NCBI GenBank assembly: GCA_037783415.1
Contig: JAZGTN010000073.1
Coordinates: 310,001-374,000, forward strand
Length of the DNA stretch: 64,000 nt
Source of the DNA: Leptasterias polaris
Lineage: Eukaryota; Echinodermata; Asteroidea; Forcipulatida; Asteriidae
Direction of reading: 5' to 3'
Shown here piece after piece: positions 1 through 10,743 of this stretch (positions within the stretch are counted from its first letter, which is position 1; each line of letters starts with the position of its first letter). The position numbers and the translations under genes are program-made. Below the pieces are notes generated by a model. That model was not told the origin of the DNA. It saw nothing but the letters and a program-made list of their open reading frames with translations, and did not search any database.

Positions 1-178
1 GTTGGGGGGCGACTTTGTTGGTGGGCGACTCTGTCAGGGGGCGACTTTGACAGGGGGCGACTTTGTAAGTGAGGGGGCGACTTTGTAGTAGGCGACTTTG
101 TAGTGGGCGACTTTGCTGGGGGGGCGACTTTGTTGTGGGCGACTTTGCTGGGGGGCGACTTTGCTGGGGGGCGAGTTG
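1..178. repeat. G-rich minisatellite, probable arm of a TU-like fold-back element
   Basis: About a dozen head-to-tail copies of a 13-15 bp unit close to ggggggcgactttgt run into the left window edge. The same unit occurs inverted at 48765-48985 and in this orientation at 50608-50697. In all three places the array is followed on its outer side by a related sequence (here gagttgactggttaccgtg), so this looks like the right arm of an element that continues outside the window. Confidence 0.75.
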
Positions 179-221
179 ACTGGTTACCGTGTAATCATAG
201 AGCAAGGATTTGCTCTATGGT

Positions 222-400
222 GTAATTATGACAATTTATCACAACCTGGGGGTTCTTTGCTTCAATTTTTGAGTAGACTTTGATAAATATATGCTTTAAA
301 GTTGGCCCCATTTTGGCTTGGGAAGTGGAGGGATTCTTCATGAAACTGGCAGCAAGTCGGTTTGAGAAAAAGCACAATTTCTGGGTGGGGTGTAGACCAC
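222..400. repeat. Dispersed repeat R1, copy 1
   Basis: A ~180-bp sequence beginning gtgtaattatgacaattta and containing gcttgggaagtggagggatt recurs at 32026-32200, and a ~107-bp internal part of it lies inside retroelement A at 1183-1290. No terminal structure or coding capacity was recognised. The partly open reading frames crossing it are incidental. Confidence 0.7.
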
Positions 401-500
401 AGATGTCAAATTTCCAGAAACGAGTACAACGCCCCAGTCACTGGGTGCATAGGTGGGGTGTTACTTTACTGGGGAAAGGCAAAAATTCCAAACGGCTGAC

Positions 501-651
501 TGTTTAAAAGATATGAGTTCTCTAAATTAAGTAGTTGACGCCTAGTTAGGGATACACATGCTTGAGACAGTATTTATGGAGAAGCCATGCTTTAATAAAA
601 GTAATCAACAGCGCCCTCTGTTGGCGGGTATGAACACAGATAATTGTTACA
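501..651 (-). repeat. 3' LTR of element A
   Basis: About 151 bp, TGTTTAAAAG...TTGTTACA on the plus strand. It is similar along its length to 5710-5856 with a few substitutions and short indels, and abuts the target duplication ctgac at 496-500. Confidence 0.92.
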
Positions 652-664
652 TCCTTCCCTTTTT
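652..664 (-). other. Polypurine tract of element A
   Basis: Directly inside the 3' LTR the minus strand reads AAAAAGGGAAGGA, the expected plus-strand DNA primer of an LTR retroelement. Element B has the equivalent AAAAAGAGGAGGA. Confidence 0.8.
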
Positions 665-1164
665 AAACTTTGAGTGGGAAGAGGTAAATTTCTTTAACAA
701 TGAGAAATGTTTCAAAAGAAAACTGTTAAATTTAACTTAAAGTCATAGTTTTCATGAATAAAGTAAATGTTGATGGAGAATATTCCAATAAAATCACTGG
801 CTGGAAATAAAATGATTTAGTTATTAAGTTTGTCACTTTCAGTCATTCTCCATTGTTTTTTGTTTGTTTCAAAACAGAAGAAATGTGTGCACTTTTTTAC
901 AGTTAGAAGGAAACACGATTTCAAAACTAAAATAAAAGGTGTGTGTTTATTTCTCACACAGTATTTTGATTTTGTACCAAAAAAAACAAAATACAATTTT
1001 GTTTGAAACAGGGGTCGAAATTTCTCAAAATTTTCTATGAGAAGTTTTTTATTGAGTTTGTCTCTTTTTTTTTTTTTTTTGTGTTTCACATAGTCGTTAA
1101 ACTTCAGTGGTTCACGACAGTTGCAAATAGATCGTCTGGGTTGTGGGAGTGATTGTTTATCAGA
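652..1164 (-). pseudogene. 3'-terminal pol end and untranslated tail of element A
   Basis: On the minus strand a short segment near 1090-1165 encodes the last pol residues (...NDYVKH), matching the ...KDYVKY terminus of element B pol. A poly-A run (poly-T on plus, about 1067-1080) follows where element B has a stop codon, so the frame reads on to 817. The rest, down to the polypurine tract, is AT-rich and non-coding. Confidence 0.65.
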
Positions 1165-1672
1165 CATCGGAGGAGGTTGTTTTGCTTCAATTTTTGAGTA
1201 GACTTTGATAAATATATATATGCTTTAAAGTTGGCCCCATTTTGGCTTGGGAAGTGGAGGGATTCTTCATGAAACTGGCAGCAAGTCGGCTGACACTGTG
1301 GTCGGGTTTTGGTGGAATAGTGTTCAAATTGGGCTTAATAGTTTTGTTCTTGCAAGTCTCTTGTGTGGAAATGGTGGGTTGATCATCAGACAAGTTCATT
1401 TCCAAAGTGTCAGGTGGAGGTTCTTTGGTTTTCCGTAGGTGTTCACGGTTACGTCGAATCAGACATCGGAGGAGGTTGTTTCATTTCATCAGCAGTGTCA
1501 TGTTGGCTGACACTGTGGTCGGGTTTTGGTGGAATAGTGTTCAAATTGGGCTTAATAGTTTTGTTCTTGCAAGTCTCTTGTGTGGAAATGGTGGGTTGAT
1601 CATCAGACAAGTTCATTTCCAAAGTGTCAGGTGGAGGTTCTTTGGTTTTCCGTAGGTGTTCACGGTTACGTC
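1165..1672 (-). repeat. Tandem duplication of the pol 3' end, with a foreign patch
   Basis: A segment of about 166 bp at 1291-1456 is repeated at 1505-1672, and the 22-bp stretch around tcagacatcggaggaggtt occurs at 1162 and 1459. Where the second copy has a short stretch encoding pol (1481-1504), the first carries a ~107-bp piece of dispersed repeat R1 (1183-1290). The duplication repeats the C-terminal codons of pol and breaks the frame. Confidence 0.8.
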
Positions 1673-2129
1673 CGAAGAGCGTGCCATTGCGCTGAACCTC
1701 AAAAGATCGCTCATCTAATCTGCGTAGGACTTGAGCTTTTTTCCAACGATCTTCACCTGGTCGGAAGGGTTTCATCCGCACAGTGTCTCCCTGTTTGAGC
1801 GTAGGAAGATCTTTCGTTGAGACGTTGTAGTATTTGGCTTGTCTTTGTTGATTCAACTTCAGTTGCTTCATCTCATGTTTGCTCTGAGATCCTTCGAGAC
1901 GAAGAAGATGTTGAGATGTTGGTATGATTGTCTTTGTTCTCCGCCCCAGAAATCTCTGTACTGGACTGGTATCAACTCCTTGGGTTGGTGTGTTGCGTAT
2001 GTTGAGCAGAGCCAGATCTTCATTTTCACCAGTAGCAAGGCATTTTTTCAGCATTTTCTCGGCTGATTTGACTGCAGATTCAGCCTTTCCATTTGCCTTG
2101 GGGAGATTGTGTTGTGTATGATTCCCCAT
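1449..2129 (-). pseudogene. Element A integrase C-terminal half (frameshifted fragment)
   Basis: 226 codons. The fragment opens just upstream of the third catalytic acid (KANGKAESAV, the E of the DDE triad) and continues through the family's HRRT-like segment and a GPF/Y-like module (RMKPFRPGEDRWKKAQVL). It corresponds residue by residue to the C-terminal part of element B integrase. It is out of frame with the preceding integrase core (2048-2533); the break lies near 2.1 kb. Confidence 0.88.
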
Positions 2130-2533
2130 TGACGCATGAAGTCATCAAAATCATGTGAAGAGAATGGCGGTCCATTGTCACTGATTATAACATCAGGTAT
2201 TCCATATCTGCCAAAGTGGTGTTTCAGTTTGTTGATAACACTTTGGGCGGTGGTTTTGTGTAGTCGGTCCACCTCCCAAAAATTGGATTTGTAGCAGACA
2301 GTGATGATGTACTCTTTCCCATTGAAATGAAAGAGATCAATGCCTAGTTTTTCCCACGGTCTTTCAGTTATGTCATGGGGCATCAGTGGTAGTGGTGCCT
2401 GTGCAACATCATTTTCTCGGCATGTTTCACATTGTTCTATCCACTGTCTTATTTCATCATTCATTCCTGGCCAGAAAACATACTCTCGAGCTCGTCTTAG
2501 TGTTCCCTCCACACCAATATGACCAATGTGCAA
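2048..2533 (-). pseudogene. Element A integrase, zinc-binding and catalytic core (fragment)
   Basis: 161 codons with the end of the HHCC module (HIGHIGVEGTLRRAREYVFW then CETC) and the first two catalytic acids of the retroviral-type integrase core (GIDLF and SDNGPPF). The frame is lost just before the third catalytic acid, which is encoded by the next fragment. Between 2534 and 2718 the homologous pol sequence continues with stops and frame changes. Confidence 0.88.
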
Positions 2534-2718
2534 GTCTCGTTTGATGTTTGCCTCATCAATTTCGGGATCACTAGACGTTCTCCTCGGAACACAATGCCGT
2601 CTTGCACACTAAGTTCATCTCGAACACTGTGTGACTAGAGTGGGAAGCAGATTTTTATGTTCTGGCCATCCTTCTTGAATGCTATGCTTCAAGAGTTGAA
2701 GAGTTTCATCTTCATTAG

Positions 2719-3051
2719 TCATTTTCTGATCTCGTGAATCCTCGTCTCGGGTATTATTAGGTGCTGTAGGGCATTCACTTTTTCAAACTCACATTGCCCT
2801 GGCTCATATGGTAGAAATGATCTGCTGAGAGGATCAGCGATTAGATTGAGTTTACCCTGGAGGTATTTCACATCAGTATCATAGGCCATTGCTCGTAGCA
2901 GCATTCCTTGCAGCCTTTTGGGTGCTTTGTCGAGTGCCTTTTTTACTATGCACTCTAGGGGTTTGTGGTCTGAGTATACAGTCACATGACGACCATAAGT
3001 GTATTGGTGCCATTTTTCAAGAGCGAAGACCACAGCTAGCATCTTTTTCAA
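2719..3051 (-). pseudogene. Element A RNase H fragment
   Basis: 110 codons with the RNase H continuation (FALEKWHQYTYGRHVTVYSD, then DHKPLE) and the Ty3/gypsy connection segment RLQGMLLRAMAYD ... ADPLSRS. It overlaps the RT ORF end in another frame, so one frameshift separates them near 3.03 kb. Confidence 0.87.
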
Positions 3052-4009
3052 TTACTGCATACCTCGTTTCTGTATCACTCAGGGCTCGACTGGCATAAGC
3101 AAGTGGTTTGCCATCTTGGAGCATTGCTGCCCCAATGCCTCTATCGCTGGCATCAGTATGGATGACGAGATCTTTGTTAGCGTCAAAGTATGACAGGACT
3201 GGAGCTTTTGTGATGAGTTGTTTGAGTTCATCAAAAGCTTCGTCATGGCAGGCATCCCATGACCATTGCACATCTTTCCGAGTTAGTGCATTCAGTGGTT
3301 CCATCACTTTTGAGAGATTGGGTAGGAACTTTGATAAGTAGTTTACCATACCTCTCAGTCTGTCAACTTCATCTTTTGTAGTCGGAGTTTTCATTTTCCG
3401 CACTGCTTCAATCTTTGATGGATCAGCCTTGAGTCCATCTTTAGAGATGATGTGACCAAGGAAAGTTAGTTCAGTTACGGCAAAGGAGGACTTATCCTTA
3501 TTTAGCACAATGCCTTTTTCCTTGCATCTTTGCAGCAGTGTACGAACACGAAGACTGTGCTCTTCATCATCTTTGCCCCATATGATAATGTTGTCTGCCA
3601 CACAGCTTACTCCTTCGAGACCATCTAGTGCTAGGTGTAGTCTCTTCTGGAAAATCTCACTGCTCACCTTGAGACCAAATGGTAAACGTTTCCATCGGTA
3701 TCTACCCCAGGGTGTAGCAAAGGTAGTCAGTTCACTGGATTCATTGTCTAGAGCACAGTGTAAGTATCCATCCTTCAAGTCACAGGAGGAGAAACGAGTT
3801 GCTTGGGCTAGTTCCGGTAGTATGTTGTTGAGAACTGGGAGTGAGTAATGTTCTCTTTTCAGTGCCTTGTTGAGCGGACCGGGGTCAATACAGATTCTGA
3901 CACCTCCAGATTTCTTTTCTGTAACTGACATTTGGCTGACCCAGTCAGTCGGCTTGTCAATTACACTGATCACATCTTGCTCAACAAATTGATTAAGTTT
4001 GGCCTGCAC
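3017..4009 (-). pseudogene. Element A reverse transcriptase (catalytic motif mutated)
   Basis: 330 codons covering the RT palm, fingers and thumb and the start of RNase H (IHTDASDRGIGAAMLQ). Motif A reads FSSCDLKDGY and the region RYRWKRLPFGLK is intact, but the active-site box reads VADN where element B has VADD. The second catalytic aspartate is therefore replaced by asparagine. DPRPLN of element B is DPGPLN here. The ORF is long but the enzyme should be inactive. Confidence 0.92.
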
Positions 4010-4584
4010 TACCGGAGTGCTTCAGGAATATTTCTTGCAGGTCTGATCACAGGTTCTGCATCTGGCATCACAGTGATGTGCACTTTCCTTCCAGGCAGAG
4101 GGCCCATACATGACGAGTTGAATACTGTAGGGTATTCCATCACAAAGTTTGGCACTTGAGGACTCACAGAGTGAACTGCAACAAACTTATCATAATTGAT
4201 GGTGATGAGTCCCATCTTTTCAGCAGCTCGTCTGCCTATCAGTGGTGTGAGTGGTTCCTCAACAATTACAAACTGGACTTTGTATTTCTTCTGAGTCACA
4301 GGATTTCTTATCTTCACTGCACTTTTACCGAGAGCTGTCATGCAAGAGTTGTTCCACATCTTTAACTGCACTCGCTCAGGTTGGATTTCAGTGACGTATT
4401 TTGATGGTAGAAGATTCACAGTTGCGCCACTATCAACTTGAAATTTAATAGATTGACCTTTGTTGACCTCCATCTCACAGTATACAGGTTTGCTGTCATC
4501 CTTCACAGAATTCACATCAGTTGTCACACAGCTATTCAGCAGATGAAGATGAAGAGAGATATTCATCTTCCACTGCATGGACAC
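4009..4584 (-). pseudogene. Element A retropepsin and RT leader (fragment)
   Basis: 191 codons. The aspartic protease active site is visible as FQVDSGATVNLLP, followed by the IVEEPLTPLIGRRAAEKMGL segment that also occurs in element B (LLSRSAAERMSL). The C-terminus leads into RT (PVIRPARNIPEALR). The Gag zinc-knuckle codons (4585-4736) lie upstream in another frame. Confidence 0.88.
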
Positions 4585-4736
4585 GACGTTGTTTGCACTC
4601 TTTAGATTTACGGAAGTGATTTTTTATGCCACATGTGTCACAGGTTTTTCCCCAGGCAGGACATGGTTCTTTTTTCATGGGGTGGATTTTGCAACAAAAT
4701 TTACATCGCTTGGAGAACTTTCCATCAGCTTCTCGT
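4585..4736 (-). pseudogene. Element A Gag zinc-knuckle segment (out of frame)
   Basis: The minus strand encodes CKFC, then CPAWGKTCDTCGIKNHF, in a frame different from the gag ORF to its right. This matches the paired cysteine/histidine nucleic-acid-binding segment of element B (CKFC ... CPAWGKTCSVCKRDNHF). A frame change at the end of the 4737-5474 ORF detaches it. Confidence 0.8.
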
Positions 4737-5474
4737 TTAAGCGATGTTGTTGCATCCTTTGATTTCTGCTTTGAAGGCTTTTTTTGTAGTTGTCTTCATA
4801 GGTTTGACTTTGTGAACAGTTTCATCGTTCCGTATGGCCTTAATATGCGCTGATGCATTTTCTACAGCTTTGCAGATTTCAATACCTCTGTTTAAAGTTT
4901 GATCATGAGTAGCCATCATTTTCTCTCTCATTTTGTCATCAGAGACACCCAGGAGAAGACGATCCATGAGTAGTTTATCTTTCATACAGGCACAGAAACC
5001 GCATGTTTTACTCATGTCACGAAGTATTGTGATGTACATGTACCTCTCTATTGTCTCTCCCGATTTTTGGTTACGGCTGTTGAACTTGAAGTGTTCAAAG
5101 AATTCTTGGCGTTGGCCAAGATAGTGTGCATCAAATTTCTCCAAAAGTTTTGAGCATATTTGACTGTCAGCAGGATCATCGAATTTCATGCCATTGTAGA
5201 TTCGAACTCCATCAGGACCAATGCTATGTAGTAGCAGAGCAGTCTGGTAAGCCTCAGATTGGGTAGCCAAGTTTGTGAGAACGCAGTAGTTATCCCATAT
5301 TTGTCTCCACATTTTCCATTCTTCTGCTCCATCTCTGGCATTTGCATTAAAATGAGCAGGCGGGTGGATATTTGGCTTTTTGTACTGATTAGTACTTGAC
5401 CCATTGGCTTGAGCAGTAGAAGTTCCAGGCGAACTAACAACAATTTGTTCTTCATTATCCCCGGAAGTTGGCAT
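4737..5474 (-). pseudogene. Element A Gag N-terminal region
   Basis: 245 codons starting at an ATG 236 bp inside the 5' LTR. It contains the conserved Gag core of this family (EEWKMWRQIWDNYCVLTNLA and LLHSIGPDGVRIYNGM) and runs without interruption through DRLLLGVSDDKMREKMM into the segment that is frame-split in element B. It is useful as the in-frame reference for that junction. Truncated at the zinc knuckle. Confidence 0.88.
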
Positions 5475-5684
5475 CTTGATATAGGCCTTCTACAATATCG
5501 ATTACAATTCAGTATATAGGATCATGTAAGCATGGAAGTAGGAATAGAAAGTTTGTATGCAAAGAGTCAGAGATGCAATACAAATTACAATGTTATGTAC
5601 GTGTATACACAGCAGTACTCACGTGTCAGAAAAGTCACCAATACAGATGTAAAATATCATAAGAAGGTTCTTCAATAAGTCTTG

Positions 5685-5709
5685 GGTTGTTTCTTAACCG
5701 CTGCCACCA
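5685..5709 (-). other. Primer-binding site of element A
   Basis: Immediately inside the 5' LTR the minus strand reads TGGTGGCAGCGGTTAAG, beginning with the TGG expected for pairing to a tRNA CCA end. Element B has TGGTGGCAGCGGTGAAG in the same place, so both share a primer. The tRNA identity was not determined. Confidence 0.75.
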
Positions 5710-5856
5710 TGTTTAAAAGATATGAGTTCACTGTAAGTTGACGCCTAGTTAGGATACACACACATGCTTGAGACAGTATTTACGTAGAAGTCATGCTTTA
5801 ATAAAAGTAATCAACAGCGCCCTCTGTTGGCGGGTATGAACACAGATATTGTTACA
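5710..5856 (-). repeat. 5' LTR of element A
   Basis: About 147 bp, TGTTTAAAAG...TTGTTACA, followed on plus by the target duplication ctgac (5857-5861). Confidence 0.92.
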
Positions 5857-6754
5857 CTGACCTGCCAAAAATTGAAAAGAAATCTGAATTTTAGTTGTCC
5901 TGAAATATATTTGATTGTTTTTCATGAGGCCGAGTACAGAGCCGCTAAAAGGACAGGTAAACAAAATGAAAAGGTAAACAAATAAATGAAATTATTTCGT
6001 CCCCTCAAAATATTAATTAATGTTCCTTGAATTAATATTTCGTTCCCTCAAATTAATATTATGTAATACCCAAGACAACTCATTTTTTCCCCTGGAAATG
6101 GTATTTAAAAAAATATTTCAAGGGTATGAAATTATTTCGAGGGAAAAGAAACAATATTTTGTGGTAACAAAATAGTATTTCAAGGGAACGAGATAATTTT
6201 TTGATAATTATTTTTAACTTTTCAATTTTGTTTTACCTGCCCCTCTAGGGGCTGTGTTGTTATTTTGGGGGACTTTCTTTTGAGGGCCATGATATATTTT
6301 TTTGACAATTTGTATTACAAGACAGTCTTGTAGAGGTGCTGGTCACCTCACTGGCTTGGTATTTCATACAATTTTGTGAATTGGTGTATACTTTTATTTT
6401 CTCAGTACAGTTATATTTTGTGGAAAGTACAGACTTTCAGTTGTTTTGCAGTGGAATTTTTTATTGTCTAAATGATCAACAACAGAACCAAAAATTAAAT
6501 GGCAAGGATCACTGTGCATGAATTTGTTTAACTGCCAATGAGGCTAGACTTGCAACATCTACCACTATTATATGTGAGTTACGATGGTCTGCAGCATGAG
6601 CTAGACTTGATTATGCATCTGACCCATGTGCTTTACAAATCGCCCACACGCCATTGTTGCAATGGAATAGATTCAAACACTTGGCAGGAACTTGTTCAGT
6701 GTTATGTTGCATAATAAATCTGTTCAATACACTTGGCTCGCCTCGTTTCTCCCA
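5857..6754. other. No gene recognised
   Basis: AT-rich sequence. At 5990-6200 there are iterations of ttcgttccctcaaattaatat-like words and runs of A, consistent with decayed repeat DNA. The only ORF over 60 codons (6336-6521 plus) shows no recognisable domain. Confidence 0.5.
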
Positions 6755-7912
6755 CCTTACAATCACAGCAAATTAGACAACCTTTGTTATAAATAATCGC
6801 AAGATTTCTTCTGGAACTTTATTGGTTTATTTCAAATTCGGTATTGAATCGACACACCTGAATGAGCAAATACCGGTGAATATTACAAAATTCTGTGTAT
6901 AGAAAACAAGGGTTAATGGACATGTTTGAAAATAAGTAGAGACTTGAAAAGTACGCCAATTGTACGATTCCCTTAAACACAGTGTCAATAACAGCAATTA
7001 CAAATCTTTGTTATGATTAACCCCAAGATTTCTTCCTGAACTATGTTATTTATTCAATTCACATTAAATGTGAATTGAATAAATTTTATTCAATTCTTGC
7101 TTATTCAGGTGTGTCAATTATGTACTAAATTTGTTGTGAGTTCACTTTGTAGTAAAAGACGCAACTTAGAAATATTAGACACGGACAGAATGTTGTGATT
7201 CAACTGGTTTAATCTCGGACAAAGGTCCGACAACTTCAGAATCCGAATGAGAACTGACAATCATAATGTTCAGCTGTCTTTTATACATACAACATGTTAT
7301 TACTTAGAATACAGAACAAAACATTCCATAAAATGCATCCATATTAAACCATTAATTAAGGGAGCGTTTAGCGTGGAACCTGGCAAAACAGCCTGCCTAA
7401 TTTTAGTACATAATTGACACACCTGAATGAGTACTCATTGTTGGAACAAAATGAACAAAAATGCTGCATAATAAAACAATTTTAACAAAAATGTTTGACA
7501 TAAAGTATAGACTTGGAATGTTTGGCATCTTCTTTAAGATTCCTTAATATGCACAGCAATAAAATAACCATTGTTATAGTTAAATGCAAGACTTGTTCCA
7601 GAAATGTTTTGTTTTCTTTATATGTGGTATTATTGAATTACCATCTTAGAGAGAGCATTCACCAATGAATAATGAATGTTTGAAGTTAAGTATAGACTTG
7701 GTACATGTATGTACGGCAACTTTGTAAGACTCCCATATTTACAGTGCCAAGTTCAAACTGTAAACTTTCATTAAAAATAGAGACCTTAGTATTTGACTTC
7801 AAAACTTGTTTTGGTCACATTGAAACTTGTAAAACAAAAAATGGCCAGCCACTGTTAAGATCTATTCATCGCTGCTGTAAAATATTATAAACGTTAGATG
7901 TCTGAAACATCA
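6755..7912. repeat. Dispersed repeat R2, copy 1
   Basis: Starts near caccttacaatcacagcaaa and shares many blocks in the same order with 62136-63305, such as aatggacatgtttgaaa, ttgacacacctgaatgag, aatgaatgtttgaagt, tacggcaactttgtaaga and aatggccagccac. Related units repeat inside it (gtttgacataaagtatagacttg and variants). No coding capacity was seen. Confidence 0.7.
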
Positions 7913-8336
7913 TCAGTTAGAAAGAAAACAAAAGTCCATATCAATTTTTAATTGCCTGTGATTGGTGCTTGTTTCACTGTTAAATTTTTTAATATTTCTC
8001 TTAAAGGGTGTGCATATTGTCACAGGTTTTACCTCTATTTAAATACGAGCCTGCGAACGGTTCGATGTTGTGAAGGGAAACTTGCTCGGTTATAAACGCA
8101 ACGGACAGCTATATATGTGGTTTGATTCTCTAACTGGAATCACCGTATTATTATTTGTTCATACGAATCAATGCCAACAACAGTATGTAAATGATAAACA
8201 AGCAATTGAAATATAAAGAAATTGATAAATACAAGTGTAGGTTAAAATACAATAGCTTCAGTTAGAAGTTATTATCACCAAATGGAATACGATTTAACAC
8301 TTGATAAAATATACAAAAATACATCTGTGAAAATAC

Positions 8337-8492
8337 ATGGATATTGATAAAGATCTTAGCTGGGTTTATCTGCACTTCTACGGCTGGAGATGGAAGGTGC
8401 ACGTCACTCAGATGGGCTCCAAGATGACAAACCTCATAGTCCAGGAAAAGGCGATGAAAGGGGTTGAGAAGTGGGGCAAGGTGGAGAGATGA
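8337..8492 (+). other. Small ORF of unknown origin (51 codons)
   Basis: An ATG-to-TGA frame encoding a basic, tryptophan-containing peptide (core YGWRWKVHVTQMGSKM). The codon content looks protein-like, but no family is recognised and no good splice acceptor precedes it. It could be the last piece of a decayed exon or chance. It ends 43 bp before a direct-repeat copy. Confidence 0.25.
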
Positions 8493-8534
8493 ACCGGGTC
8501 ATATCTACCAAAGCGGACCTGGGGGCTAGTACAT

Positions 8535-8664
8535 CTGTATCAACAGAGCACGTAAAAAAAGGGATGCAATAGTTTAGGAACCACTTTTAGGGAAAAGTCG
8601 TCGCGTTCCAATCAAGTCAAGACAAAGTTTTTCTGACTTAGCATCTCAGGCCGTTCTCGCTTCT
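8535..8664. repeat. Direct repeat, copy 1 (130 bp)
   Basis: Nearly identical to 9573-9717 apart from a 15-bp indel (tgtatagcgggacac, present only in copy 2). The left boundary, ctgtatcaacagagcac, coincides in copy 2 with a consensus minus-strand splice donor (acctgtatc on plus = GATACAG/GTAAGC on minus). In copy 1 the donor is replaced by unrelated sequence. Confidence 0.75.
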
Positions 8665-9572
8665 ATATCAATCAATTATGCAAAATACAACCCACCATAG
8701 AAAAAATGAGTCCAACTAATTATAATAAACAAAATATCACTCGTTCAATGAAATTGGCGACTTGAACATGTTCTCTCAGGAACATAATAATCATGTGGAA
8801 AACACTTGGGCTTCGAAAAGGAATATTGAATAAAACATATCAAGGATATCGCTCAACGTAGATCTGTGTGTGTAGGTTATGTGTGCGGAACACATAGGTG
8901 GTCAACCGGTCAAAGATCACAATTGTTTATATGCCAAACAGCAAACAGTCGTATAATCTAACTAATTGGAAAGAATGTGCATGACCACCCTTGCTATACT
9001 ATAAACAGGTTATCTCAGGACACAATAAGTATAGCCAAGAATTATAGGCGCAGTACTTGTGTTTGAAAGTCTCGACAAAAGTATAGAATCATGGCTATCA
9101 ATAAACGGTTTAGTTTTGATAACTTGGATTGAATCAGAGAATGCTTCAAATAAGTATTCCAATAACTAAATGGATTTCTATCAAGAAATGAAACGCCTTG
9201 ATAACGACAATAATACTAGATACGAGTGTATAACTGTTACAATCAATAAAATGCTATACAACTAAATCAAAGATATTATAAGCAACACAGAAATCTAACG
9301 GTAATTGGACGGAACTCCTAAAGCTTTTCCGTATACGTAGTGAGCAATAAGAAAGGTTACACAAAGATTATTTAGTGATCCTATACATCTCAAAAAACAG
9401 TTACAGTATTGTTCAAACAATCTATTTAAAGACTGCTCCGAAACTCATATTGGACTGTTCCATCCATCTTGAGTTTGTCTTCAACCACCATGTTGAACAA
9501 TTAATCAATCAATAATCAAATACAATTAAGGAATAAGTTTATACATAGAAAGTAACATGAAAAGTAGCTTAC
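8665..9572. other. No gene recognised
   Basis: AT-rich DNA between the two direct-repeat copies. There is no ORF of note and no terminal structure. Confidence 0.5.
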
Positions 9573-9717
9573 CTGTATCAACAGAGCACGTGAAAAAAGG
9601 GATGCAATAGTTTAGGAACCACTTTTAGGGAAAAGTCGTCGCGTTCCAATCAAGTCAAGACAAAGTGTATAGCGGGACACTTTTTCTGACTTAGCATCTC
9701 AGGCCGTTCTCGCTTCT
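9573..9717 (-). repeat. Direct repeat, copy 2, possible minus-strand exon
   Basis: 145 bp matching 8535-8664. Its left edge is a good minus-strand donor (CAG/GTAAGC at 9572), so this copy may be a non-coding or 5' UTR exon. Downstream on plus (9770-9850) are two inverted CCAAT-like boxes (attggtc, aaccaatc) that could belong to a minus-strand promoter. No coding frame was assigned. Confidence 0.4.
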
Positions 9718-10464
9718 GAGGAGCCAGGAGCGAAACATGGGTTTAAAACCCGGCTGGTCACGCACTCGGACAGAATTAAACTATTTGATTGGTCAAAGTC
9801 TTAAAACAATGATGTCATAAATGAGCTTCAACCAATCACAAAAAGACTAGTGGACTAACATTTTTAAATAATTACGTGGTCAGCAAAGATGACCAAATTT
9901 GGAAGGATGGTGGCCAACGTGCGAAAATCTAACACTAACACATAACTTGCAAAATGGTGCGAATGCAGGCAGGCTTTACGTAATGTCCCTGGGGTAGTTC
10001 CGGATGTGCCAAATATGCTGTGGTCAGCAGAATATCGTGGGAACAGCAAATTCCACCCTTCCCCTATGGAGGTGTTATAACACTTTCTGGACTAGTAAAC
10101 TAAGGGGAATTAAAAGCATCTTGCCCTTTTCGCGAATGCTAAAGAAGTAGAAATTATATTAAAAAGAAACTTCGTCGGACAACCTTAAAGGAGTTATAAT
10201 GCAATTTATAACAGGTTCCGACAATAACATTTGGCAAGGTTAAAAACAATATAAAACTGTTTACAGATTTGTATATGTATAAAGATGGTCATGGTGGAAA
10301 ACTTCCCTCAAAATGTTTTTGATCGAAATACAGAAGTCTTTTAAGAAATGAGTACAAAATTTTGATCATGCAAGTTGAAAACACAATGTTTGAAAACTGT
10401 GAAAACACAATCGGGTTTTCTCTCTCACTATTTTCGGGTGACTCCATTCCAATGACCAACTGTG
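9718..10464. other. No gene recognised
   Basis: Moderately GC sequence to about 10.08 kb, then AT-rich. The minus ORF 9864-10049 has no recognisable domain. Confidence 0.45.
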
Positions 10465-10545
10465 CTTAAACTTTCACAGGTTTGTTATCTCATATTGGGT
10501 CACATACATGTAGGCCCAAAGTACAGATACTGGTCTTTGACAAAC
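10465..10545. repeat. Short dispersed repeat R3
   Basis: The arrangement tttcacaggtttgtt ... tactggtctttgacaa recurs at 53995-54090 with a similar spacer. It appears to be a fragment of a common interspersed repeat. Confidence 0.6.
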
Positions 10546-10743
10546 AATGTTGGCTGCGTGATTAAATTTCAACCTGAAGAGTGTTCGAATCACCACAATT
10601 CAATTTTAAATATTTTGATCAAACTAAAACTGAAATATTTCAATCTAGACCAACTTATACTAGATTCATTTCAAGATTCATTAATTTTATACATTAAAAT
10701 CAATCTCTGTAAAAATACAGGTATCAGGTTTTCTAAATACAGT

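Larger units (their letters stand above)
501..5856 (-). mobile_element. Ty3/gypsy LTR retrotransposon A (Mag/SURL-like), degenerate but with both ends
   Basis: A complete but decayed element on the minus strand. The two LTRs (501-651 and 5710-5856) start TG and end CA, and the element is flanked by the 5-bp direct repeat ctgac (496-500 and 5857-5861). In element orientation the order is LTR, primer-binding site, gag, protease, reverse transcriptase, RNase H, integrase, polypurine tract, LTR. The coding region is split by several frame changes (near 4.6 kb, 3.03 kb, 2.6 kb and 2.1 kb), and the RT active site is mutated, so it is non-autonomous. Protein order and sequence closely follow element B at 24.0-29.3 kb. 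Confidence 0.95.
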
